A DNA stretch of 41,515 nucleotides, taken from positions 1 to 41,515 of the forward strand of contig NZ_NFLQ01000024.1 in assembly GCF_002160985.1 (NCBI RefSeq), given 5' to 3'. Of this stretch, positions 8,907 to 16,422 are shown in pieces. Position numbers and translations under genes: made by a program. This DNA is from Lachnoclostridium sp. An118. Lineage in GTDB: Bacteria; Bacillota; Clostridia; Lachnospirales; Lachnospiraceae. The notes beneath the pieces were generated by a model, which saw only the letters and a list, made by a program, of their open reading frames with translations, was not told the origin of the DNA and searched no databases. Numbering within the stretch: position 1 is the stretch's first letter; every line of letters begins with the position of its first letter.

Positions 8907-8968
8907 TGTAAATTGCCGCTATGCTGCGAAAAATACGTCAAAAATTCAGCATACACAGAAGGATAAGT

Positions 8969-9089
8969 ATGGTATAATAACCACAGCGTGGTTATTATAC
9001 CTGCGCATAGAGCGGTTTCTGCGGAACCGCAGAAATCCGCCGCGCATCTGCCGGAGGCCCATGGCCGCCGTGCGGCCATGGTATAATAA
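8969..9089. repeat. Three-hairpin palindromic element bounded by 12-bp direct repeats
   Basis: The 12-mer ATGGTATAATAA occurs at 8969-8980 and 9078-9089. Between and overlapping them are three consecutive hairpins. The first (8971-9001) has a perfect 14-bp stem with loop AGC. The second (9002-9046) has a GC-rich stem with an internal loop. The third (9059-9081) has a perfect 10-bp stem with loop CGT. Each 12-mer also contains TGGTATAAT, an extended -10 box. The layout resembles a REP/MITE-like insertion with duplicated target. The second copy is about 41 nt before the flavodiiron start and may be its promoter. Confidence 0.6.
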
Positions 9090-9129
9090 GGTGGCAAAAA
9101 AACGGATAGATAAACAGGAGGTTTAGTAT

Positions 9130-10350
9130 ATGCAGATCACAAGAAAGGTAACAGACGACATTACATGGGTTGGCTGCAATGACAGAAGACTGGCTCTCTT
9201 TGAGAACCTGTTTCCCATTCCACGCGGAGTCTCCTACAATTCTTATCTCATCCAGGATGAGAAGACTGTCCTGTTGGATACAGTTGACAGCAGCGCATCC
9301 CAGCAGTTCCTTGAGAATGTGGCCTATGCCCTGAAGGGGCGAGACCTCGATTACCTTATCGTGCAGCACATGGAGCCGGACCACTGCGGGACGATCGTGG
9401 AGGTCATGAGGACTTATCCCCAGGCAAAGGTGGTGGGCAGTGTCAAGGCACTCCAGATGATCGGCCAGTTTTACGATGTCAGCGGTTTCGACGCTGAAGA
9501 GCGGATGATGGCTGTAAAGGAGGGCGATACATTGGCCACAGGGGCGCACACCCTCCATTTTCTCATGGCGCCCATGGTACACTGGCCGGAGGTCATGGTC
9601 ACCTATGACGAGAAGGACAAGGCCCTCTTTTCGGCGGATGCCTTTGGCACCTTCGGTGCGCTGAACGGAAAGCTTTTCAGCGATGAGGTGGACTTTGAGG
9701 GGGAGTGGCTGCCGGATGCCAGGAGATATTACGCAAATATCGTGGGCAAATATGGTGTCCAGGTGCAGGCTCTCCTGAAGAAGGCGGCAGCTGTGGATAT
9801 CCAGATGATCTGCCCCCTTCACGGACCGGTGTGGAGGAGCGGTCTGTCCTGGTTCATGGACAAGTATGACAAGTGGAGCCGGTATGAGCCCGAGGATAAG
9901 GCTGTGGCCATCATCTACGGCTCCATCTACGGAAATACGGAGAATGCGGCGGACGCACTTGCCTCCCGACTGACGGACAAGGGCGTGAAGGATGTGAAGA
10001 TGTACGATGTGTCCCGGACTCATGTGTCAGAGCTCATTGCGGAGATATTCCGGTGCAGCCATGTGGTGCTGGCGTGCTCCACATACAACGGGGGCATCTA
10101 CCCGCCCATGGCCGACCTGCTTGAGGATATGAAGGCACTCTCCGCGCAGAACAGGACTGTGGCTCTCATGGAAAACGGCACCTGGGCGGCCGCATCCGGC
10201 CGGCTTATCACGGCAAAGCTGGAAGAGATGAAGAATATCACTCTCCTGGACACAAAGATTTCCATCAGGTCTGCACTCCAGAACGGAAGAGAGACTGAGC
10301 TGGACGCATTTGCGCAGCAGATCGTGGAGGAGATGCAGGATGGAGAGTAA
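9130..10350 (+). CDS. fprA: Flavodiiron protein (FprA, A-type flavoprotein)
   Basis: This 406-residue cytosolic protein has a metallo-beta-lactamase-like diiron domain (about 1-250) and a flavodoxin domain (from about 255, with the FMN loop YGSIYGNTE). Diiron ligands are visible as H80-x-E82-x-D84-H85 (QHMEPDHCG), with further ligand candidates in MVHWPEV, FSADAFG and CPLHGPVW. Family members reduce O2 to water and/or NO to N2O, protecting anaerobes. No rubredoxin or flavin-reductase domain is fused, so a separate electron donor is needed. AGGAGG lies 8 nt before the ATG. The 3' end overlaps the next gene by 11 nt. Confidence 0.95.
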   Translation: MQITRKVTDDITWVGCNDRRLALFENLFPIPRGVSYNSYLIQDEKTVLLDTVDSSASQQFLENVAYALKGRDLDYLIVQHMEPDHCGTIVEVMRTYPQAKVVGSVKALQMIGQFYDVSGFDAEERMMAVKEGDTLATGAHTLHFLMAPMVHWPEVMVTYDEKDKALFSADAFGTFGALNGKLFSDEVDFEGEWLPDARRYYANIVGKYGVQVQALLKKAAAVDIQMICPLHGPVWRSGLSWFMDKYDKWSRYEPEDKAVAIIYGSIYGNTENAADALASRLTDKGVKDVKMYDVSRTHVSELIAEIFRCSHVVLACSTYNGGIYPPMADLLEDMKALSAQNRTVALMENGTWAAASGRLITAKLEEMKNITLLDTKISIRSALQNGRETELDAFAQQIVEEMQDGE

Positions 10351-10585
10351 AGTAGTGGTGGTCAGCATCATTGTCAGGGACGAGGAGGCCGCTGCGGCGG
10401 TGAATGATCTGCTCCACGAGTACAGACAGTACATCGTGGGCAGGATGGGCATTCCCTACCGACAGAGAAATGTGTCTATCATCAGTGTGGTGATGGACGC
10501 GCCGGGAGAGGTGGCCAGCGCGCTCTCCGGCAAGCTTGGCATGCAGCCCGGTGTGACGGCAAAGACGCTGACGGCAAAGGTATAA
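10340..10585 (+). CDS. TM1266-like iron-only hydrogenase system putative regulator
   Basis: This 81-residue protein resembles the TM1266 family, small ferredoxin-like (ACT-type) proteins annotated as putative regulators of the [FeFe]-hydrogenase system. Recognisable parts are VVVVSIIVRD, VNDLLHEYRQYIVGRMGIPY, NVSIISVVMDAP and the ending KTLTAKV. I chose the ATG at 10340, which overlaps the end of the flavodiiron gene by 11 nt and implies translational coupling; a start at 10310 would only add flavodiiron-overlapping codons. The usual neighbours are hydrogenase maturation genes, which are absent here. Confidence 0.8.
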   Translation: MESKVVVVSIIVRDEEAAAAVNDLLHEYRQYIVGRMGIPYRQRNVSIISVVMDAPGEVASALSGKLGMQPGVTAKTLTAKV

Positions 10586-10640
10586 ATACTGGCGCGAGGA
10601 TATGGCTGGTTCCCAATGACGGGAGCTCTCCAGGCTGTCT

Positions 10641-10685
10641 CCGGGATGATTTCCCGGGACGGCCCGGCGGGCTTCCGTTTTTTTT
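10641..10685 (+). terminator. Probable terminator after the TM1266-like gene
   Basis: A hairpin CCGGGA/TCCCGG (10641-10657) is followed by a second GC-rich hairpin (ACGG at 10659 pairing with CCGT ending at 10678, with CCC/GGG inside) and eight T (10678-10685). The best fold is ambiguous, but the T tract supports termination between the two operons. Confidence 0.6.
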
Positions 10686-10770
10686 CGTGGAAGGCGCACT
10701 TCTAAAACAGGTGGCTGCGGCCGTATATATGAAACAAGAAGGACTACAGGCCAGGAGGCAGAGGCGTGCT

Positions 10771-11613
10771 ATGAGGTTTGCGAAAATGCAGGGCACGGGG
10801 AATGACTATATCTATGTGAACTGTCTGGAGGAGGTGGTCAACGAGCCGGATATCCTTGCCAGGCGCCTGAGCGACCGGCATTTCGGCGTGGGTGCGGACG
10901 GCCTCGTCTTGATCCGCCCTTCCGGAAGAGCGGATTTTGCTATGGAGATGTACAATGCGGACGGTTCCCGGGGAGAGATGTGCGGGAACGGCATCCGCTG
11001 TCTCGGAAAATATGTGTACGACAGGGGACTCACAGATAAGAGAGAGCTGGATATACAGACCGGGTCCGGCACCCGGCATCTTCGGCTTTTCCCGGGGGAG
11101 GGGGACGGGGCAGGCGGCGAGATCCGCATGGTGGAGGTGAATATGGGGAAGCCTGTCCTGGAGGCGGACCAGGTGCCCGCCATCTCGGAGCACACCTGCA
11201 TGGTACATGAGCCCGTGCGGGTTGGCGGTGTGGAGTACCCGATGACGGCAGTCTCCATGGGAAATCCTCATGCGGTCATTTTCACGGGCCATGTGAGGGG
11301 GATCGACCTGCAGCGGCTGGGGCCGTCTATAGAGTACCACGGCCGCTTTCCCAGGCGGGTGAATGTGGAGTTCGCCCAGGTGGAGGACCGGCGGACTGCC
11401 AGGGTGCGGGTGTGGGAGAGGGGGAGCGGGGAGACCCTTTCCTGCGGCACCGGGGCCTGCGCGGTTCTTGTGGCTGGTGTATTAAATGACTTGACAGACC
11501 GCCAGGTTACGGTAAAATTAATAGGAGGAGACCTGCTGGCGGAGTGGAGGGAGGAAACCGGTGAGATTCTGCTGACAGGGCCCGCTGTCCATGTGTTTGA
11601 CGGTGAGGTATAA
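10771..11613 (+). CDS. dapF: Diaminopimelate epimerase
   Basis: With the ATG at 10771 (AGGAGG at 10752-10757) the product has 280 residues, the family length, and begins MRFAKMQGTGNDY, the conserved N-terminal signature. A frame extension to 10687 lacks likeness and is rejected. DapF interconverts LL- and meso-diaminopimelate with two catalytic Cys acting as acid and base: Cys71 in EMCGNGIRC and Cys225 in LSCGTGACA. The Asn and Glu ligands in GNPHAV and VWERGSGET are also present. It is paired with dapL 31 nt downstream. The two genes catalyse the adjacent last steps to meso-DAP for peptidoglycan and lysine. Confidence 0.96.
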   Translation: MRFAKMQGTGNDYIYVNCLEEVVNEPDILARRLSDRHFGVGADGLVLIRPSGRADFAMEMYNADGSRGEMCGNGIRCLGKYVYDRGLTDKRELDIQTGSGTRHLRLFPGEGDGAGGEIRMVEVNMGKPVLEADQVPAISEHTCMVHEPVRVGGVEYPMTAVSMGNPHAVIFTGHVRGIDLQRLGPSIEYHGRFPRRVNVEFAQVEDRRTARVRVWERGSGETLSCGTGACAVLVAGVLNDLTDRQVTVKLIGGDLLAEWREETGEILLTGPAVHVFDGEV

Positions 11614-11644
11614 AAGATAGTAAAAGATAAGGAGAATACAAGAG

Positions 11645-12859
11645 ATGTTCAAAGTAAATGAAGATTATCTGAAACTGCCCGGCAGTTACCTTTTTTCAAC
11701 CATCGGAAAGAAGGTGTCAGCTTACCAGGAGGCGAATCCGGAGAAATCCATCATCCGCCTGGGTATAGGCGATGTGACCCAGCCGCTGGCTCCGGCCATC
11801 ATCGACGCGCTCCACGGCGCGGTTGACGAGATGGCTCACGCGGAGACCTTTCACGGCTATGCGCCGGACCTTGGCTACGAGTTCCTGCGCAGTGCCATGG
11901 CGAAAAATGACTACCAGGACAGGGGCTGCGACATTAAGGCGGACGAGATATTTATCTCCGACGGCGCAAAGTGTGACTCCGGAAATATCCAGGAGATTTT
12001 TGCAAAGGACAATAGGATCGCTGTGTGTGACCCTGTGTACCCGGTGTACGTGGACACAAATGTCATGGCGGGCCGCACAGGCACCTATGACCCGAAGACA
12101 GAGACATGGAGCGATGTGATCTACATGCCCTGCACAAAGGAGACAAATTTTGCTCCGGAGCTTCCGAAGGAGACACCGGACATCATTTATCTGTGCTTCC
12201 CCAACAACCCCACAGGCTCCACCATCACAAAGGCACAGCTCCAGGAGTGGGTGGACTACGCCAACAGGGTGGGCGCTGTCATCATCTACGATGCGGCCTA
12301 TGAGGCATATATTTCCGAGGAGGGTGTTCCACACACTATCTACGAGTGTGAGGGGGCAAGGACCTGTGCCATCGAGCTGCGCAGCTTCTCCAAGAACGCA
12401 GGATTTACAGGCGTGCGCCTGGGAGCCACCATTGTCCCGAAAGACATTAAGTCCGGCGATGTGATGCTCCACTCTCTGTGGGCAAGACGCCATGGCACAA
12501 AGTACAACGGCGCGCCCTACATCGTGCAGAAGGCCGGTGAGGCTGTCTACTCTGAGGCAGGAAAAGCACAGCTGAAAGAGCAGGTGGCTTACTATATGAA
12601 CAATGCAAAAGTCATCTATCAGGGACTGAAGGATGCGGGCTACAACGTATCCGGCGGCGTCAACGCCCCGTACATCTGGCTGGAGACACCGGCCGGCATG
12701 ACATCCTGGCAGTTTTTCGACCACCTGCTGGAGAACGCCGGTGTTGTGGGTACGCCGGGCTCAGGCTTTGGCCCCAGCGGAGAAGGCTACTTCCGGCTGA
12801 CCGCTTTCGGCTCCTATGAGAACACAGTGGCGGCCATTGATAGGATAAAGAAAATGTAA
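11645..12859 (+). CDS. dapL: LL-diaminopimelate aminotransferase
   Basis: This 404-residue class I/II PLP aminotransferase converts tetrahydrodipicolinate directly to LL-diaminopimelate, bypassing the succinylase or acetylase branch. It begins with the DapL-type segment KVNEDYLKLPGSYLF and shows RLGIGDVTQPL, FHGYAPDLGYEFLR, ISDGAKCDSGNIQ, PNNPTGSTI and the Schiff-base Lys250 in SFSKNAGFTGVRLG. These are characteristic of DapL rather than generic aspartate aminotransferases. AAGGAG lies upstream. Linkage to dapF makes a compact DAP-aminotransferase pathway pair. Confidence 0.96.
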   Translation: MFKVNEDYLKLPGSYLFSTIGKKVSAYQEANPEKSIIRLGIGDVTQPLAPAIIDALHGAVDEMAHAETFHGYAPDLGYEFLRSAMAKNDYQDRGCDIKADEIFISDGAKCDSGNIQEIFAKDNRIAVCDPVYPVYVDTNVMAGRTGTYDPKTETWSDVIYMPCTKETNFAPELPKETPDIIYLCFPNNPTGSTITKAQLQEWVDYANRVGAVIIYDAAYEAYISEEGVPHTIYECEGARTCAIELRSFSKNAGFTGVRLGATIVPKDIKSGDVMLHSLWARRHGTKYNGAPYIVQKAGEAVYSEAGKAQLKEQVAYYMNNAKVIYQGLKDAGYNVSGGVNAPYIWLETPAGMTSWQFFDHLLENAGVVGTPGSGFGPSGEGYFRLTAFGSYENTVAAIDRIKKM

Positions 12860-12862
12860 TCG

Positions 12863-12907
12863 TAATCGGGGACGTGATCCTTTTAAAAAGGATCACGTCC
12901 CCGATTA
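12863..12907. repeat. Perfect 22-bp inverted repeat after dapL
   Basis: Arms 12863-12884 and 12886-12907 are exact reverse complements around a single central base. Each arm contains GGGGACGTGATCC and ends in an AT-rich loop edge. It begins 4 nt after the dapL stop and can act as a terminator, though only four T follow (12911-12914). GGGGAC...GTCCCC palindromes recur as dispersed repeats in several bacterial genomes, so this may be a REP-like mobile palindrome. Confidence 0.75.
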
Positions 12908-13040
12908 TCTTTTGTGGTGGGGAATTGTGTGAATTGTGACCGGGAGGGACACACTTTCGCATTGGTTTTGCTGGAATATAGAGGAGTGGTCAGCCAATAC
13001 GGGGAGACACAGCTTTGACAATTGAGAAAAAAGTGGACAC

Positions 13041-13476
13041 TCAAAATAGAGGCTGCCTGTAATAGTCCCTGACGCCGATGCCGATAGTGGCCCAATAGTT
13101 TGCTTTTTTCATCTCGTCTTCGATTTCGGCTTCATCCATCGGCTTTCCGTCCGCAGTGGCTTCCGCTATCATATCCTCCACATCTTCGGGGACAGAGGGG
13201 CGATATATTCCAACGCTGATATTTAGAAACCCATAAGAATATCCGTCCTCGCTATCGTCAATCTCCCCCTGATTTTCTTCGCTGAGTACATTGTACAAAG
13301 TATCTGCCGTGCATTTCCTCCGTCTGAATGTTCAAATGTTTTCGATCATTTATCTTTTGCTCAGTAACTGCTGTCCACAGTATGATTCTGTCTTCTTGAT
13401 CGTACAATAAAAAGATATGCAGATTTCCTGTCACTGCATACCTTTGAAAACGGATGTACGGCGGTTGTATCCACAA
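13041..13476 (-). pseudogene. Decayed or frameshifted unknown ORF downstream of tRNA-Pro
   Basis: Two overlapping minus-strand frames look protein-like. The leftmost, 13041-13298, ends in an acidic segment (YRPSVPEDVEDMIAEA, DEAEIEDEMKKANYW, GIGVRDYYRQ) with coding-like composition but no convincing ATG; only TTG is available. The second, 13258-13476, contains HIFLLYDQEDRIILW. A single frameshift near 13260-13300 could join them. I do not recognise the family. It may be the remnant of a gene truncated at the tRNA end. No ribosome-binding site is evident. Confidence 0.35.
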
Positions 13477-13510
13477 AACTGAAAATGAAAAAGCAACCGG
13501 CTTTCTGATT

Positions 13511-13545
13511 TTAGAAAAAGAAAATCCCCCGTGAAAACGAGGGAT
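13511..13545 (-). terminator. Terminator of the tRNA transcript
   Basis: On the minus strand an 8-bp stem (plus-strand 13524-13531 with 13538-13545, one G-U pair) is followed by TTTTCTTTTT, directly downstream of tRNA-Pro. Confidence 0.75.
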
Positions 13546-13548
13546 AAG

Positions 13549-13622
<74 letters not shown>

Positions 13623-13676
13623 TTGATATTGACCGAAACTTCCTTTTACAGAAGTTCCGGTGCCCCTGCCAAGGAA

Positions 13677-13747
13677 CTACGGATAGAGGACTCGAACCTC
13701 TACTAACAGAGTCAGAGTCTGCTGTGCTGCCATTACACCAATCCGCA
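13677..13747 (-). tRNA. tRNA-Gln(CTG)
   Basis: The minus strand gives a 71-nt cloverleaf. The acceptor stem is TGCGGAT/ATCCGTA (one G-U) with discriminator G, and the D arm contains TGGTGTAATGGCAGCA. The anticodon stem is GCAGA/TCTGT with loop CTCTGAC (anticodon CTG, reading CAG), and the T arm contains GGTTCGAGTCC. CCA is not encoded. Confidence 0.93.
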
Positions 13748-13789
13748 TTACTAAGCTTCTGTGTTCGTTTTGTTCAGCGAACAAATATT

Positions 13790-13817
13790 ATTATAGCAGG
13801 CTTTTCCAAAAATGCAA
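13790..13817 (-). promoter_or_regulatory. Promoter of the tRNA-Gln/tRNA-Pro transcript
   Basis: On the minus strand -35 TTGCAT (13817-13812) and -10 TATAAT (13795-13790) are 16 bp apart, about 42 nt before the mature tRNA-Gln 5' end. Confidence 0.7.
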
Positions 13818-13891
13818 GCACTTTTTTGAATTTTTTTCTTTTTCTCTTTTGGGGAATGCCAATCTGTTATACCGTGAGTAAAAATGAGAGA

Positions 13892-13920
13892 GGAGAGACC
13901 AATTCCGGCCTCTCCCTTTT
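13892..13920. terminator. Terminator-like hairpin between tRNAs and the aldo/keto reductase gene
   Basis: GGAGAGACC (13892-13900) pairs with GGCCTCTCC (13907-13915) with one mismatch. Four T follow on the plus strand; on the minus strand a T run follows only after six bases. It probably ends the leftward reductase transcript, whose stop is at 14026. Confidence 0.45.
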
Positions 13921-14025
13921 CGGATGCTGCTTATGATATATCACTCCGGCGCACTCGGGTGTTCTGTTCTGCGATGACAACGTGCTGCGGAAAACAGAGT
14001 AAAAAGACCGGTCAAATTCCGCAGA

Positions 14026-15129
14026 TCAGCGAAGCTCTGCATATTTTTTCATGACAGCAGGAATGTTGATCCTCTGGGGGCACCTCCTCACACAAGCTCC
14101 GCACTGGAGACAGGCCTCCGGGCCCTTTATCTGAGTCAGCTGGAACAGCTTCCACGGCTCCCCGCCGACAGTAAGTTCATTGTAGCCCTGGATCAGAGCC
14201 GGGATATCCAGATCCGCCGGGCAGACGGGACAGCAGTAGCGGCAGGAGGAACAGGGGACGCCAAAGGAATCCCGGAAAGCATTTACTGCCCTTTCCAGCG
14301 CTGTACGTTCTGCTGCGGAGAGTGCGTTGGACTCCCTGAATACCTCTGCATTCGCACGGACCTCCTGGGGAGAGGACATGCCGCTGAGGACGCACTGCAC
14401 ATTGTCCAGCCCCATCAGATAGCGGAAGGACCAGGAGGGGATTGACTGTCCCGGTGCGGCGGCATGCAGGATGTCCTCCGCCTCCTGGCTTAAGTGTACG
14501 AGGCGGCCGCCCTTCAGAGGCTCCATGACCCAGACCGGGATATTGTGTTCAGCCAGGATCTCGTACTGACGTCTGCCGTCCAGCATTGTCCAGTCCAGGT
14601 AATTGAGCTGGATCAAAGCCATGTCAAAGCCGGGGTGCCACTGAAGGAATTTTTCCAGCCCATCCGGCGCCGCATGGGAAGAAAAGCCGAGATAGCGGAT
14701 CCGGCCGGCCTCCTTCTGTTTGAGCAGGTAGCCTATATAATCCCGCTCCGGATCCATATAGTCGTCGAAAAACTGTTCCTGCACGCTGTGCAGCATGTAA
14801 AAGTCAAAATACTCTGTCCGGCAGCGCGCAAGCTGCTCCTCAAAGACATGGTCCAGATCAGTCCGGGCTCCCACATAAAACTTGGAGGACAGATAGTAGC
14901 TGTCGCGGGGATGGCGGGACAGCGCTTCGCCGAGAAATCTCTCGGAGTCAGTATTGTGGTAGGTGAAGGCAGTATCGAAAAAGTTGATCCCTTCGATGAA
15001 GGCCTGGTCGATCACTTCCATTGCCCCTGTGCGGTCAATGGAGGCTGCGTTTCCGGGCACGGTGGGGAGCCGCAGGCTTCCCAGACCCAGTGCGGAGATC
15101 TTGTTTCCTCTAAACTCTTTATAATACAT
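14026..15129 (-). CDS. Aldo/keto reductase with C-terminal 4Fe-4S ferredoxin domain
   Basis: With the ATG at 15129 (AAAGGAG 10 nt upstream on the minus strand) the product has 367 residues; a frame extension to 15165 is rejected. The first 270 residues or so form an aldo/keto reductase TIM barrel (ISALGLGSLRLP, GINFFDTAFTYHN, the SSKF segment, YLGFSSHA). The end carries cysteine clusters: CSSCRYCCPVC and CLQCGACVRRCPQRINIP, the latter typical of a 4Fe-4S ferredoxin fold. Such fusions are common in anaerobes and are thought to couple NAD(P)H or ferredoxin to an unknown carbonyl substrate. It lies 92 nt downstream of the TetR gene on the same strand and is probably co-transcribed. Confidence 0.88.
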   Translation of the reverse strand: MYYKEFRGNKISALGLGSLRLPTVPGNAASIDRTGAMEVIDQAFIEGINFFDTAFTYHNTDSERFLGEALSRHPRDSYYLSSKFYVGARTDLDHVFEEQLARCRTEYFDFYMLHSVQEQFFDDYMDPERDYIGYLLKQKEAGRIRYLGFSSHAAPDGLEKFLQWHPGFDMALIQLNYLDWTMLDGRRQYEILAEHNIPVWVMEPLKGGRLVHLSQEAEDILHAAAPGQSIPSWSFRYLMGLDNVQCVLSGMSSPQEVRANAEVFRESNALSAAERTALERAVNAFRDSFGVPCSSCRYCCPVCPADLDIPALIQGYNELTVGGEPWKLFQLTQIKGPEACLQCGACVRRCPQRINIPAVMKKYAELR

Positions 15130-15221
15130 GGCAGGACAGCTCCTTTCTGAAAATTGACACATCATGGAAAATATGGAGGCTTCTTTCCTGTGACAGCAGT
15201 CTCTTTAAACCGGGGAAACTT

Positions 15222-15839
15222 TCATGACAGAGGGCTCCTCAAAAAGTTCAACGAGCCCGCCGGATTTTCCGTCCCCTTCTCCAGCAGCAGGATGAGGGCG
15301 TTGATGGTCCGCTCGATGTCCTCCTTTGAGGAGGGGACAAGGGAGTTGTCGAACTTGACTGCCAGGACGATCAGCACGATCTCGGCCAGGCCATCGGGAT
15401 CGCTGAAGTGGATATCTCCTGTCTCCACACCCTGCCGGATGATCTCCGCCAGGACGGGCTTTAGCTCTGTGATGATGTGATTGACGTACTTCTGGCGGAG
15501 GAAGACCTTCTCCTGGGTGTCGGAGCCAGCCCGCTCCTCAGACTTGAGGAACTCGGAGGAGGAGCTGCGGCAGGCCTGGAAGATCATAGCCATCCTGGTG
15601 AAGGGCGAGATTTCCGTCTGGTCTGCCAGGTCCTTCGCGGTCCGGAGAGGCTTCTCGTAATTCCGCTCCACAAGGGCGTCCAGGATAGCGTCCTTGGAGG
15701 GGAAATAGTAGTAGATGCTCCCCTTGCCGATGCCTGCGGTCTGGGCGATGTCGCTGACAGAGATGGTCTGCATTTTCTGATTTTTCAAAAGCTCCTGGAG
15801 AGCGTCCAGGATCCTGTTATATTTCAGTTGATTTGGCAT
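15222..15839 (-). CDS. TetR family transcriptional regulator
   Basis: From the ATG at 15839 (AAAGG about 8 nt upstream) it has 205 residues; a GTG at 15848 is a less likely start. The N-terminal helix-turn-helix is typical (RILDALQELL, then ISVSDIAQTAGIGKGSIYYYFPSKDAILDAL). The C-terminal ligand and dimer domain is divergent and does not reveal the ligand. It is divergent from the SCP2-to-ligase operon and upstream of the aldo/keto reductase gene. The two palindromes at 15989 and 16033 are likely operators, so the ligand could be a fatty acid or acyl compound, an inference from the operon content only. Confidence 0.93.
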   Translation of the reverse strand: MPNQLKYNRILDALQELLKNQKMQTISVSDIAQTAGIGKGSIYYYFPSKDAILDALVERNYEKPLRTAKDLADQTEISPFTRMAMIFQACRSSSSEFLKSEERAGSDTQEKVFLRQKYVNHIITELKPVLAEIIRQGVETGDIHFSDPDGLAEIVLIVLAVKFDNSLVPSSKEDIERTINALILLLEKGTENPAGSLNFLRSPLS

Positions 15840-15899
15840 GTGTGTCACCTTTCCTTCCGGTCCTTCCCGCTGGTATCCGCCTGCATGAATTCAACATAC

Positions 15900-15929
15900 A
15901 ATATACCACAGAACGGGGGTGCGGGCCAA
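15900..15929 (-). promoter_or_regulatory. Candidate promoter of the TetR gene
   Basis: On the minus strand -35 TTGGCC (15929-15924) and -10 TATATT (15905-15900) are 18 bp apart, with a TG one base before the -10. Confidence 0.5.
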
Positions 15930-15986
15930 CTGTAAAAACGCACAAAAAACAGAAAAAACATGGCTGTATTTTGAGGGTAACGATAG

Positions 15987-16043
15987 TTGACCACTGGCCG
16001 AAAAGATGTTACTCTAACAGGGAAAAGGATATGACCGTTGGTC
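15987..16043 (+). promoter_or_regulatory. Promoter and paired TetR-type operators before the SCP2 operon
   Basis: Two related palindromes, GACCACTGGCC (15989-15999) and GACCGTTGGTC (16033-16043), are 44 bp apart, about four helical turns, and both continue with GAAAA. The first overlaps a -35 TTGACC (15987-15992), which has a weak -10 TACTCT at 16010-16015, 17 bp away. A repressor bound here would block transcription of the rightward operon. The divergent TetR is the obvious candidate. Confidence 0.6.
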
Positions 16044-16078
16044 GAAAAAGAGAGAAAACGGTCGAGAAGGAGGATGCT

Positions 16079-16417
16079 ATGACCTACGCAGATATGTTTT
16101 CAAAGGTAAAGGGCATGCTGATGGATGCGGATGTCAGCGATATCCACGAGCATCTGGCATACCAGTTCAACATCACCGGTGAGGCGGAAGGGATCTTTTA
16201 CGCGGAGGTGAAGGACGGGCAGCTCTATGTGGAGCCCTACGAGTATTTTGACAGGGACGCCATGTTTACCTGCTCCGCGGAGACACTGTTCAAGATCGCG
16301 GACAGAAAGACGGACCCCATCCTTGCGGTGACGCTTGGAAAACTGAAGGTGGAAGGCAATATCGATAAAGCTATAAAACTGAAGGATCTGATCAACAGCA
16401 AGAAGAAAAGCAGGTGA
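16079..16417 (+). CDS. SCP2 sterol-binding domain protein
   Basis: This 112-residue protein starts at the ATG at 16079 with GAAGGAGG directly upstream. Open frame before it to 15833 includes the operator region and is not coding. The sequence resembles a minimal SCP2/sterol carrier domain: AYQFNITGEAEGIFYAEVKDGQ, then DAMFTCSAETLFKIADRKTDP, and AVTLGKLKVEGNIDKAIKL. SCP2 domains hold fatty acyl or other lipids in a hydrophobic tunnel. As first gene of the ligase/carrier/condensation operon, it may present or shuttle the fatty acyl substrate or product; that role is inference. Confidence 0.85.
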   Translation: MTYADMFSKVKGMLMDADVSDIHEHLAYQFNITGEAEGIFYAEVKDGQLYVEPYEYFDRDAMFTCSAETLFKIADRKTDPILAVTLGKLKVEGNIDKAIKLKDLINSKKKSR

Positions 16418-16422
16418 GAAGA

